Shown here: piece by piece, positions 9,312 through 16,541 of the stretch
How the letters are laid out: each line of letters opens with the position of its first letter
Position numbering within the stretch: the stretch's first letter is position 1
From: Thiomicrorhabdus sp.
Lineage (GTDB): Bacteria; Pseudomonadota; Gammaproteobacteria; Thiomicrospirales; Thiomicrospiraceae
Length of the DNA stretch: 64,000 nucleotides
Reading direction: 5' to 3'
NCBI RefSeq assembly: GCF_963662555.1
Contig: NZ_OY759719.1
Location: 62,001 to 126,000 of the forward strand
Position numbers and translations under genes: made by a program
Notes under the pieces: model-generated
Seen by the model: only the letters and a program-made list of their open reading frames with translations
What the model was told of the DNA's origin: nothing
The model's database searches: none

Positions 9312-9488
9312 TATAACGCCGATTTAAAACTTCAGTACCGTGGACGTTTAGACGAATCTAGAAAAGAGACTTCGCCAGCAGGTGTGCGTAGAGATTTATT
9401 AGAAGCGATGCAACAAATAGCTAAAACGGGTCAAGGGCCTTTAGAACAGATACCAAGCATTGGCTGTTCAATTAAGTGGAAATCATAA
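9312..9488 (+). pseudogene. 5'-truncated remnant of a thioredoxin-like gene
   Basis: The frame reads NADLKLQYRGRLDESRKE and continues to the stop at 9486-9488, matching the last ~58 residues of the protein encoded at 5380-5937. The N-terminal two thirds, including the CxxC site, are missing. Sequence upstream of about 9312 has no similarity to the family, although an open frame can be drawn back to 9153. Its NADLKLQYRG segment looks closer to what I recall of the usual family sequence than the intact copy does. I read it as the displaced original 3' end or an attachment-site copy. Confidence 0.75.
9361..9478 (+). repeat. Right copy of the ~118-bp direct repeat
   Basis: Partner of 5810-5927. 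With it, the repeat delimits a ~3.5-kb segment containing only the HD/ATPase gene. A 9-bp inverted repeat, TATAGACAA at 9179-9187 and TTGTCTATA at 9277-9285, lies just left of this junction and may belong to the element end. No integrase gene lies between the two repeat copies. Confidence 0.65.
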
Positions 9489-9641
9489 ATAGGTATTTAT
9501 TTTTTTTGATTATGAAAGTTTTTAACAAAAATCCTATCTAATTCAATGTACTTCCTATAAATTAATTTAATTAGCTTCTCAAGTTAACACTTATATAATA
9601 AATGTTAACTTGTATATATGATTACTTAGGATTAAAGACTC

Positions 9642-10394
9642 ATGCTCAAATATCATTTCAAAAACCTTTGGTTTCGGGATAAAACAGAAGATGTTGTATT
9701 TATTAATAAATACGCAGTTCAGATGCGTGCAGGATTGATGCTTCTTATTCCTATTTACATGGTAATTATTCTATTCACTACCGTTCTTGCTCCAACCTGG
9801 ACCGTTACCCCAAATACATTTGCTGAAGAAACCTTTGATGTCACAACCGATTTTAGAGTTATTTTTAATGTTCAGGCTTTTAGAACCCCGTTTGATTACA
9901 CGATTCCTACCTATGTGTTGTTCTACGGTTTATTTGAAATGATTACTGGCATGTTCGTTAGAACCGCATACCTTTCTCCAACCATTCATATTGCGACCCT
10001 TTTAACCCGAAATATTCGCCCTAAATGGGAACCTTTAAAACCCAAACGTTTTGCTTGGATTATTGGAGCAGTATTAATTATTTCATGTTTAACGTTTTTT
10101 CATCCTGACTCCGTGGCACGCGTAGTTAATGCTTTGTTCTCAGAAGAACTCTTACCTACTACAGAAAACTGGATGCCTAATTTTATTCCGTTACTGGTTG
10201 GGGTCTGTTTTGGGTTGATGTGGTTAGAAGCTATCTTTGGATTTTGTCTAGGCTGTAAAATGCATTGGATTCTTGCCAAAATCGGGATATTTAAAGAGCA
10301 TTGTTATACCTGCATGAATGTAGATTTTGACCAAAAAGCATGGATTGAAGAGCGTAAAGCCATGGAAAAATCTTTAAAAGATAAAAACTCATAA
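9642..10394 (+). CDS. DUF4395-like integral membrane protein
   Basis: A 250-residue membrane protein with about four to five hydrophobic segments (near 28-48, 100-120, 140-158 and 188-215). The C-terminal GFCLGCKMHW motif near 200-210 resembles the conserved GxCxGC signature of DUF4395 proteins, and a second cysteine pair (CYTCM) lies near 224-228. Paired cysteines in the membrane suggest thiol or persulfide chemistry. It shares its neighbourhood with a single-domain rhodanese, which supports a role in sulfur handling by inference. A clear bidirectional terminator follows at 10401-10429. The reaction is unknown. Confidence 0.6.
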   Translation: MLKYHFKNLWFRDKTEDVVFINKYAVQMRAGLMLLIPIYMVIILFTTVLAPTWTVTPNTFAEETFDVTTDFRVIFNVQAFRTPFDYTIPTYVLFYGLFEMITGMFVRTAYLSPTIHIATLLTRNIRPKWEPLKPKRFAWIIGAVLIISCLTFFHPDSVARVVNALFSEELLPTTENWMPNFIPLLVGVCFGLMWLEAIFGFCLGCKMHWILAKIGIFKEHCYTCMNVDFDQKAWIEERKAMEKSLKDKNS

Positions 10395-10400
10395 ATAAAA

Positions 10401-10429
10401 AAGGGTTCACAGCTTACATGTGAACCCTT
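10401..10429. terminator. Bidirectional intrinsic terminator
   Basis: A perfect 10-bp stem, AAGGGTTCAC (10401-10410) with GTGAACCCTT (10420-10429), has a 9-base loop. An A-rich run precedes it, giving a T tract for the minus-strand transcript, and it sits between the convergent DUF4395-like and TetR-like genes. Confidence 0.85.
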
Positions 10430-10543
10430 AACAAAAACCCTTCTTAATATAAAAACCTTCACAACAATACATTTCACAAAACACGATTGTTTTAACTAGC
10501 CGTGATTACTTAAACGTAAATGTGGTATTTACCCTTTTCTGAG

Positions 10544-11128
10544 CTATAAAACTTGAGTAGCCATGCGATAAACACGAATTAATTGATGTAGTTGATTTTG
10601 AATGTCTTGAACGGGAGTGTTTCTCATAATCCCCAAATAGCAATAATCTATCAGGTAAGCCAGTTTTTCAGGGTTTGTTTTTATTGAATCTAGAACAATA
10701 AGATTGTCTTTAATACCACGCTCTAATTCTTGTTGAATAAATTTAATGATAATTTTTTGTTTTGCTTCAACAATGTCTCCAGATGTTTCACCAATCGCAT
10801 TATGTAAATCTTTTAATACATAGTCATCTTCAACGTTTTCAAATACTTTTTTACCGCTTGCAACCAAATACTCTTCAATCATATCCCAGGGGTTAGTTAA
10901 TTGAATTTCTTGAATTCTATTTTCTGCTTCATGAATAGAATTGCTGGTACAAAGCTCCACTACATTTCTGAATAATACTTTTTTATTCTTAAAGTATTTA
11001 TGCACTGTCACTCTGGAGTAACCAGTATATTGACTGATTAATGACATATTGGTTTTACTAAAGCCAAATTGGGAAAAACACTTTAGTGCGAGTTCTGTAA
11101 TTTCTTGCTTGGTATTTTTTGATGTCAT
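10544..11128 (-). CDS. TetR-family transcriptional regulator
   Basis: A typical TetR repressor of 194 residues from the ATG at 11128 (MTSKNTKQEI). A longer frame from a TTG at 11188 adds 20 residues that do not belong to the family. The N-terminal helix-turn-helix is clear (ALKCFSQFGFSKTNMSLIS, then GYSRVTVHKYFKNKKVLF, residues about 14-55). The C-terminal ligand domain is divergent. It is transcribed away from the rhodanese gene across a 406-base gap that contains a near-palindrome at 11366-11383, so it probably controls itself, the rhodanese, or the DUF4395-like gene. The ligand is unknown; a sulfur species would fit the neighbours. Confidence 0.8.
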   Translation of the reverse strand: MTSKNTKQEITELALKCFSQFGFSKTNMSLISQYTGYSRVTVHKYFKNKKVLFRNVVELCTSNSIHEAENRIQEIQLTNPWDMIEEYLVASGKKVFENVEDDYVLKDLHNAIGETSGDIVEAKQKIIIKFIQQELERGIKDNLIVLDSIKTNPEKLAYLIDYCYLGIMRNTPVQDIQNQLHQLIRVYRMATQVL

Positions 11129-11365
11129 TTCGTTATTTTTTTTAAAATTGAGCACTCTGCACAAGATGTGAGAAAGACTTAAAATCAATTGAAAAATTAG
11201 TGAACTATTTAATATTTAAGCTAAAAAATAGAATACCACCATTAATTGTAATCTTTTTATTCTAATCTCTATTTAGCAACATTAACAGCCCAAACTACCA
11301 TCTTTACATTTAATAAAAAAGTGTTAACATCATTATAAATTTAAAGCGGGACTTTTACAGTTTTG

Positions 11366-11383
11366 TGTAGTGCATGTAGTACA
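11366..11383. promoter_or_regulatory. Candidate TetR operator
   Basis: TGTAGTGCATGTAGTACA is symmetric at 14 of 18 positions around CATG. It lies in the gap between a TetR gene and the divergent rhodanese gene, which is where TetR operators normally sit. The assignment is by position and symmetry only. Confidence 0.35.
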
Positions 11384-11498
11384 TTATGTTTCACGTTCTA
11401 TTGTGTGCTGTACTTTGATTTTTGTATTTACTGAGCCCTAATGATTACCCATTTATAACTTGCTCAGACAAAACCTACTCAGAAAATGTATCCCTAAA

Positions 11499-11526
11499 AT
11501 TGAATATATAAGATTGAATATATAAG
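11499..11526 (+). repeat. Two exact tandem copies of a 14-bp unit
   Basis: ATTGAATATATAAG occurs at 11499-11512 and again at 11513-11526. The second copy ends inside the ribosome-binding region (AAGGA at 11524-11528) of the rhodanese gene, so slippage here could change 5' leader length. Confidence 0.7.
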
Positions 11527-11534
11527 GATAAAAG

Positions 11535-11960
11535 ATGAAAACATTATTAGATTATATTGAAGACGCCAGATCAGAAATCAAAGAAGTGTCCATTGAAGAT
11601 AGTAAACAACTAATTGAACAGGGTATCAATGTACTAGATGTTAGAGAGCCAGGCGAATTTCTATCTGGGGCCATTGAGGGTGCTATTAATATTCCAAGAG
11701 GTGTTTTAGAACCGGCTGCGGATTTAGAATACGCAGGAGCAAATCCTGATTTACGTGATCATCGTAATGACCAATGGTTGGTGGTTTGCAAATCTGGAGG
11801 AAGAGCGGCACTAGCTACAAAAACATTGGCCGAAATGGGCTTTACCAATGTAATGAATATGACGGGTGGAATGGATCAATGGCAAGGAAAAGGATTTGCC
11901 ATGGTAATACCATCAGATGAAAAAATGACAGTGATGTTGAAAGAACCTTGTATTGTTTAA
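11535..11960 (+). CDS. Single-domain rhodanese (sulfurtransferase)
   Basis: A 141-residue protein with one rhodanese fold. It has the family features DVREPGEF near 38-45, INIPRG near 52-57, and an active-site loop CKSGGRA near 86-92, whose cysteine would carry the persulfide. A short helical N-terminal extension (about 18 residues) and a C-terminal tail ending EPCIV with a second cysteine are present. It has no signal peptide and should be cytoplasmic. AAGGA precedes the ATG. With the TetR-like and DUF4395-like genes it forms a small putative sulfur-handling locus. The physiological sulfur donor and acceptor cannot be read from sequence. Confidence 0.9.
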   Translation: MKTLLDYIEDARSEIKEVSIEDSKQLIEQGINVLDVREPGEFLSGAIEGAINIPRGVLEPAADLEYAGANPDLRDHRNDQWLVVCKSGGRAALATKTLAEMGFTNVMNMTGGMDQWQGKGFAMVIPSDEKMTVMLKEPCIV

Positions 11961-12009
11961 TGGTTCAATTTACACGTTTAGTATTGAATCGTTAAACGCT
12001 TAGACTTAA

Positions 12010-12034
12010 TGAGAGCTTTTTATTACAGCTCTCA
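12010..12034. terminator. Hairpin between convergent rhodanese and symporter genes
   Basis: TGAGAGCT (12010-12017) pairs with AGCTCTCA (12027-12034), giving an 8-bp stem and 9-base loop. No strong T tract follows on either strand, so it is a weak intrinsic terminator candidate. Confidence 0.45.
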
Positions 12035-12096
12035 CAATGCAAAATCTTATTATTTAGGCATGTTATTGCTTTTGAATATTATTGTTTTAAATATTA

Positions 12097-13584
12097 TCAA
12101 GCAGTAAATTTGCTTCTTATCTGGCTAATATATTGACTCAGATATTGGCTAATCAATAACATGCTAAAACCGCCAATAAAGCCAAATGTAATTGAATAAA
12201 TCTGGCTCAGTAAACCACCATACGCAAACACGGCAAAGACCGTCATACCAAATAACATCGCTATCATTGCCCAACCAATAGTAATACGTCGCCCCCAAGC
12301 AAGCCACAAGATCAGTGGTGCAAATGCTGAACCCAACCAACCCCAAGCATCTAACACTAAACTAAATACGGTTTGGTTATTACTTAAGGCCAAGCTCATA
12401 GCGGCGAATAAGATAAGTGCGGTAGCCAATTTGGTTAATAATAGAGACTCAACTGGTTTTACGGTTAAATCGCGACTTAAGGCGGCTGAACAAGAAAGTA
12501 CCAATGAATCAACTGTTGACATGGTGGCGGCAAACAAAGCCGCTAAAATCAAACCAACAAATATCTCAGGCATCAATTGATCAGCCAGTGATGGTAAAGC
12601 TAATTCAGCATCAAAACTACTGAGCTCTGGCATCAGTAAACGACTTACCAGGCCTGCTAAAATAGTCAAACTATAAAAAGTGATAAACCAGGCATAGTAA
12701 TAATGTTGCATCTGTTTGGCGGTATAGCTATTAGATAAGGTCATAAAACGGATAACAATATGCGGTTGACCTAACACACCCATGCCACCAATGATCCAAC
12801 CTAAAACAAATAACCCTGCTTCAATCATGCCAAGGTTTTCAGGAAACCAGCCAACATAAGCAGGTGAAACGTTTTGCAATGAGTTCCAAAACTCTACTGG
12901 TCCACCCACCGCTTGCACACCAAATACCACCATTAACGCCATGCCCGTTAACATAACAATTGATTGAGCAACGTCCGTCCAAATAGAGGCTCGTAAACCA
13001 CCAACCATACTGTAGAAAAAAATCATAATCGCGGCAAGAATAATGCCTGTTTCTGGAGACCAGTCCAATAGAACTTCGGTAGCTTTACTGCCAGCTTTTA
13101 ATTGAGCTGCCGCATAGACAGTTAAAAACACTACGGTAAAAACACCAACCGTTTGTCTAAAACGTCTTACCGCCCAACTTGAGCTAGCAAGCGGTTTGGT
13201 TGCTGATTGTGAATCAACGTGGCTTTCATTTTTGAGAATCCAATGTGTCAATAACCCACTATAGGAATGCACATTCTTTTGATGGCCTATCTCTTGAATG
13301 ACTTTTACAGTTTGCTTTTGAGCTAACCAATCACCAAAAATCCAGCCAACCATTATCCAAATTGAAGATAACCCCATGCTATAGGTTGCACCAATCATAC
13401 CTATAAACATAAAACCGCTATTATTGGTGGCAACGGCAGACAACCCCACCAAAGCGGGAGACATATTTTTGCCAGCCACCAAGTAGTCACTGGTTGTTTT
13501 GCGGCTAGCCCAATAACTTGATAAACCGACCACAAAAAACAGCGATAAAAACAACATGAAGGTAGTTAATATCATATTAATCAA
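12097..13584 (-). CDS. Sodium:solute symporter (SSS/PutP family)
   Basis: A 495-residue, very hydrophobic protein with about 13 membrane segments, the usual size for SSS transporters. N-terminal features (YLVAGKNMSPALVGLSAVATNNSGFMFIG, in two blocks near 35-60) and GGLRASIWTDVAQSIVM near 190 are typical of sodium/proline-type symporters. It lies 38 bases behind the TPR gene at the end of the ectoine operon on the same strand. A compatible-solute or precursor (proline, ectoine, betaine) substrate is therefore plausible, though unproven from sequence. A hydrophilic insert rich in S and K (near 115-135) separates two membrane segments. Confidence 0.8.
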   Translation of the reverse strand: MINMILTTFMLFLSLFFVVGLSSYWASRKTTSDYLVAGKNMSPALVGLSAVATNNSGFMFIGMIGATYSMGLSSIWIMVGWIFGDWLAQKQTVKVIQEIGHQKNVHSYSGLLTHWILKNESHVDSQSATKPLASSSWAVRRFRQTVGVFTVVFLTVYAAAQLKAGSKATEVLLDWSPETGIILAAIMIFFYSMVGGLRASIWTDVAQSIVMLTGMALMVVFGVQAVGGPVEFWNSLQNVSPAYVGWFPENLGMIEAGLFVLGWIIGGMGVLGQPHIVIRFMTLSNSYTAKQMQHYYYAWFITFYSLTILAGLVSRLLMPELSSFDAELALPSLADQLMPEIFVGLILAALFAATMSTVDSLVLSCSAALSRDLTVKPVESLLLTKLATALILFAAMSLALSNNQTVFSLVLDAWGWLGSAFAPLILWLAWGRRITIGWAMIAMLFGMTVFAVFAYGGLLSQIYSITFGFIGGFSMLLISQYLSQYISQIRSKFTA

Positions 13585-13622
13585 CTAACTTAACAAAGTA
13601 TTGAAAGGTTAAATTAAGCACA

Positions 13623-14519
13623 TTATTTACCTGGTTGCTGAACATCAGGTTCGTAATGTTTCGTTTTAATTAATGACTGAAAATCAGGGTGATCTACCAG
13701 GCCTGCAAAAATAGGATCTGTTTTAACCTCTTCAAGTAAACCTTCAGTATCTTCAATGGCTTTTTGTAAATAGTCGAGTGCTTCTTCTGGCTGATTTAGC
13801 AGCGCATAGGCTCCTGCTAGCTGATAAAAAGCGTGTTTATTATTGGCATCGATCTTTAAGGCTTGCTGACACAGATTAATAGCCCAAAGCGGCTCATTCA
13901 TTTCTAATAAAAGATCTGCTTTATAGGTCATCGCTTCGGCATTTTCAGGGTCTATCTCTAAGATTTCATCGTAAATAGCTAAACGATTACTTAAAATTTG
14001 TTCTTGCCCTGCCTTAAGCCAAAGGCTATGAATATCTTGGTGCTGACTTAAGCGTTGTTGGGCTGAAGTAATGCCTCTTGATTTACGATTAAGCTCTTCT
14101 TCCAAGGCTTTTAATCTGCCTTCGTAAGTCTCTATCACTTCAGTGACTTTGGCATCTGCCATATTATGCACACGCTCTTTTACATCCCGCAAAGAGCTCC
14201 AACCTACTAATAATAGAACCGATGAGATTCCCGCAATCAAATAGAAAAAATAGGTAACTGTATCGGTTGCATATCCGACTGCTTGATTAACCGCTGATAA
14301 CTCTCTATTTACCACCTCTTTGGTGATATTAACCTGTAGATCATTCATATCTACTCTTAGCTGTCGCAACTCATCCATAACATAACGCTCAACAAAAGGG
14401 TTATACATGGGTTTAGTGAGTTTATTGACATCTTGGGTTTCGCTATCATGCTTTAACTCTGTTACGGCATGAGCCATTGGCACCCACAACAAGATAAAAG
14501 CAAAGATTAATGTTCGCAT
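13623..14519 (-). CDS. Membrane-anchored TPR protein in the ectoine operon
   Basis: A 298-residue protein with an N-terminal signal sequence ending near AHA (residue 17-18), a coiled segment, one membrane helix near 88-106 (VTYFFYLIAGISSVLLLVG), another coiled coil near 115-155, then about two to three TPR units near 165-270 (IYDEILEIDPENAEAMTYKA and similar). The start overlaps the aspartokinase stop by 13 bases, so the two are translationally coupled. I do not know this protein as a usual member of ectoine operons. TPR units suggest a scaffold for protein contacts at the membrane. Function unknown. Confidence 0.7.
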   Translation of the reverse strand: MRTLIFAFILLWVPMAHAVTELKHDSETQDVNKLTKPMYNPFVERYVMDELRQLRVDMNDLQVNITKEVVNRELSAVNQAVGYATDTVTYFFYLIAGISSVLLLVGWSSLRDVKERVHNMADAKVTEVIETYEGRLKALEEELNRKSRGITSAQQRLSQHQDIHSLWLKAGQEQILSNRLAIYDEILEIDPENAEAMTYKADLLLEMNEPLWAINLCQQALKIDANNKHAFYQLAGAYALLNQPEEALDYLQKAIEDTEGLLEEVKTDPIFAGLVDHPDFQSLIKTKHYEPDVQQPGK

Positions 14520-15952
14520 ATCGCACCCTTTTTACTTTGAGTTTCAATTAAATTAGTATGTAGGGCTTTGATGGTTTTCTCAAAGTCGTTTTCATTTACA
14601 AAAAACTGCATTTCAACTTGGCGAGTGTTTTGATGAATCGCTTCAATATTAATACCTTGTTTGTAAAGAGTGCCTACCGCACAAGCTAAAAAGCCTTTAA
14701 TTCGCATATCACTACCCATTGCAGAAGCCAACGCAACTTTACTGGTTTGGATTGATGCGGTATCTAAACGACTTTGTAATTGTTTAGATAGACGGCTCGC
14801 TTTTTTGAGTGAATCATTAATGTACAAAGTGATGGTATTGGCATTAAAGTCTTTATTAATCACATCACATTGCAAACGCTGAGTGATTTCTTGAATAATC
14901 TCTTCATAAGCCCCTCGATTACCCATCATCTCTTGGTCAAAGATTTCAACCGCTAACAAGCGAGACATTCCTGCAATAATCTCCACCTTAGGTGAGTCAC
15001 TCACATACTCTTCAGTAATTAAGGTACCTTGATGGTCTGGCTCAAAGGTATTTTTAATACGTAGAGGTATATTGGCTTGTCTAAGTCCTTTTGCCGCTCG
15101 TGGGTGAATCGCCTCCATCCCCAGATTAGCAAGCTGATCAGCAATGTCATAATTGGTTCTACCAATAGGAATAACCTGCTCCTCACCGACTAATCTTGGG
15201 TCAGCACTACTCAGGTGATATTCTTTATGGATTACCGCTTCACTCGCCTTGAGTAACACCGCAATACGGCTAAAGGTCATTTCACTGTATCCACGATCAT
15301 AGGTTTGCATAAGGTTTTCTTGGCAATGGCTGTAACCCGTTACAACTGGCAAAGTATTGCTAAAATCAATCTCTTTAAGATTCTCAGATATCATGTCATC
15401 CAAAGCCATAGGTTCATTGGCTTGCCAACCGGTCAAATCAATGAACTTTGCGTTAATACCTTCTGACTGCAAAAGACTGGTTAGGTTATAGGCACTATGT
15501 GCTTCACCCAAACTGGCCAGTAATTCACGTACTGTCAGCAAATGACTTTCTAATGAAAAATGCCCGTGGCTACATAAATCTTGTAAATAGGTAAGTAGCT
15601 GCTCGGTTTCTAAAATACGTCGATTAATAAACTTATTGGCTTCAACCAACTGTGCAGGCTCGTTAAAAAGCGTGGCATTAATCTCATTAAGCGTGTTAGC
15701 TACATTTTCTAACGCTGCTTGCCAATTAGCATCGACATCGTCATTGGCAAATAGACCATACACCCCAGGAGTGCCGGTCTTTTTTTGCTCTAATAATAGA
15801 TCTGTAACCCCTGAATAAGCGGAGACTACAAAAACCCGATGATAAGGATCTTGAGCATATAAAATAATATTGTCACGCACCGACGCGTACTCACTCATGG
15901 AAGTACCGCCAATCTTTTCAACACTTAATGTGCTGTTGTTTTCTTGTGTCAT
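14507..15952 (-). CDS. ask: Ectoine-pathway aspartokinase (Ask_Ect)
   Basis: Aspartate kinase makes aspartyl phosphate, the first step toward L-aspartate semialdehyde, the ectoine precursor. The 481-residue protein has the N-terminal kinase motif KIGGTSMSEY (residues about 13-22), a catalytic domain to ~300, and C-terminal ACT-type sequence near 335-470 (AVEIFDQEMMGN; ALASAMGSDMRIKGFLACAV). Its position directly after ectABC matches the specialised Ask_Ect isozymes, which are less feedback-inhibited than the housekeeping enzyme; that property is family knowledge. A 187-base gap with a long stem-loop and a palindrome separates it from ectC, so its expression may differ from ectABC. Confidence 0.9.
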   Translation of the reverse strand: MTQENNSTLSVEKIGGTSMSEYASVRDNIILYAQDPYHRVFVVSAYSGVTDLLLEQKKTGTPGVYGLFANDDVDANWQAALENVANTLNEINATLFNEPAQLVEANKFINRRILETEQLLTYLQDLCSHGHFSLESHLLTVRELLASLGEAHSAYNLTSLLQSEGINAKFIDLTGWQANEPMALDDMISENLKEIDFSNTLPVVTGYSHCQENLMQTYDRGYSEMTFSRIAVLLKASEAVIHKEYHLSSADPRLVGEEQVIPIGRTNYDIADQLANLGMEAIHPRAAKGLRQANIPLRIKNTFEPDHQGTLITEEYVSDSPKVEIIAGMSRLLAVEIFDQEMMGNRGAYEEIIQEITQRLQCDVINKDFNANTITLYINDSLKKASRLSKQLQSRLDTASIQTSKVALASAMGSDMRIKGFLACAVGTLYKQGINIEAIHQNTRQVEMQFFVNENDFEKTIKALHTNLIETQSKKGAICEH

Positions 15953-16011
15953 GATTCTCTTTTAATTTGATTTAAATACACAAAATAGAAGTGGTTCTAA
16001 ATAAACCCGCG

Positions 16012-16031
16012 TTTTACCAGGCCTGGTAAAA
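16012..16031. repeat. Palindromic repeat, 20-bp perfect (copy 1)
   Basis: TTTTACCAGGCCTGGTAAAA is a perfect 20-bp palindrome containing the 14-bp core TACCAGGCCTGGTA found nine times in the window. It lies between ectC and ask on the ectoine transcript. Confidence 0.9.
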
Positions 16032-16054
16032 TGCCATAGGGTTTTATTTACTTA

Positions 16055-16136
16055 AGATCTTTGCATGAGTGAGGTGCGAATTAAAAATGTGAAAAATTCT
16101 TCATTTTTAAACGTAGATACACTCGTGCAAAGGTCT
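16055..16136. other. Nested stem-loop between ectC and ask
   Basis: Outer arms 16055-16071 and 16120-16136 are complementary at 15 of 17 positions, and the other two are T-G. An inner 9-bp hairpin, TTAAAAATG (16081-16089) with CATTTTTAA (16102-16110), lies inside. It begins three bases after the ectC stop on the minus-strand transcript, with the 20-bp palindrome just beyond. It could be a processing or partial termination structure setting ectABC against ask, or a small inverted-repeat element. Confidence 0.6.
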
Positions 16137-16139
16137 CAT

Positions 16140-16532
16140 TTATTCTGGTAAGTTATAAGAGCCATCAGCATCATGGGTTTCACGCCCAGTTACTGGGGGG
16201 TTAAACACACAAACCATGCGCATTGGCACGCCCTTATTAGCACTTAAAATATGTTGGTCATTATTATTGAGTGCGTAAACGGTACCTTCTCTAATAGGGT
16301 GAGTAATACCGGTCGCTTTATCGTAAATTTGGCCCTCACCCTCAATGCAATAAACCGCTTCTAAATGGTTTTTGTACCATAAATGTAAATCTTCATTTGG
16401 CTTGATAATGGTGTCATGCAGAGAAAATCCCATCCCATCTTTAGCTAATAAAAGACGGCGGCTTGTCCATTGTTTATCGTCAACATCGGCGTCGGTACCA
16501 ATAATGTCATCATAGAGATTACGAACAATCAT
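16140..16532 (-). CDS. ectC: L-ectoine synthase
   Basis: EctC closes N-gamma-acetyl-diaminobutyrate to ectoine by loss of water. The 130-residue cupin matches the family length, beginning MIVRNLYDDIIGTDADVDD, with the cupin stretch LWYKNHLEAVYCIEGEGQIYD (in two parts, near 50-70) holding metal-site residues, and the second cupin motif with NNNDQHILSA-type sequence near 90-100. Stop and start spacing to ectB is 9 bases. Cytoplasmic. Third gene of ectABC. Confidence 0.97.
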   Translation of the reverse strand: MIVRNLYDDIIGTDADVDDKQWTSRRLLLAKDGMGFSLHDTIIKPNEDLHLWYKNHLEAVYCIEGEGQIYDKATGITHPIREGTVYALNNNDQHILSANKGVPMRMVCVFNPPVTGRETHDADGSYNLPE

Positions 16533-16541
16533 TTTGAGCTC

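Larger units (their letters stand above)
11129..11534. other. Divergent intergenic region between TetR-like and rhodanese genes
   Basis: This 406-base AT-rich gap has no convincing gene. It holds a near-palindromic 18-mer (11366-11383) and a 14-bp tandem duplication (11499-11526) directly before the rhodanese start. TATAAA-like hexamers occur near 11333, but I could not pair one confidently with a -35 element. Confidence 0.6.
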
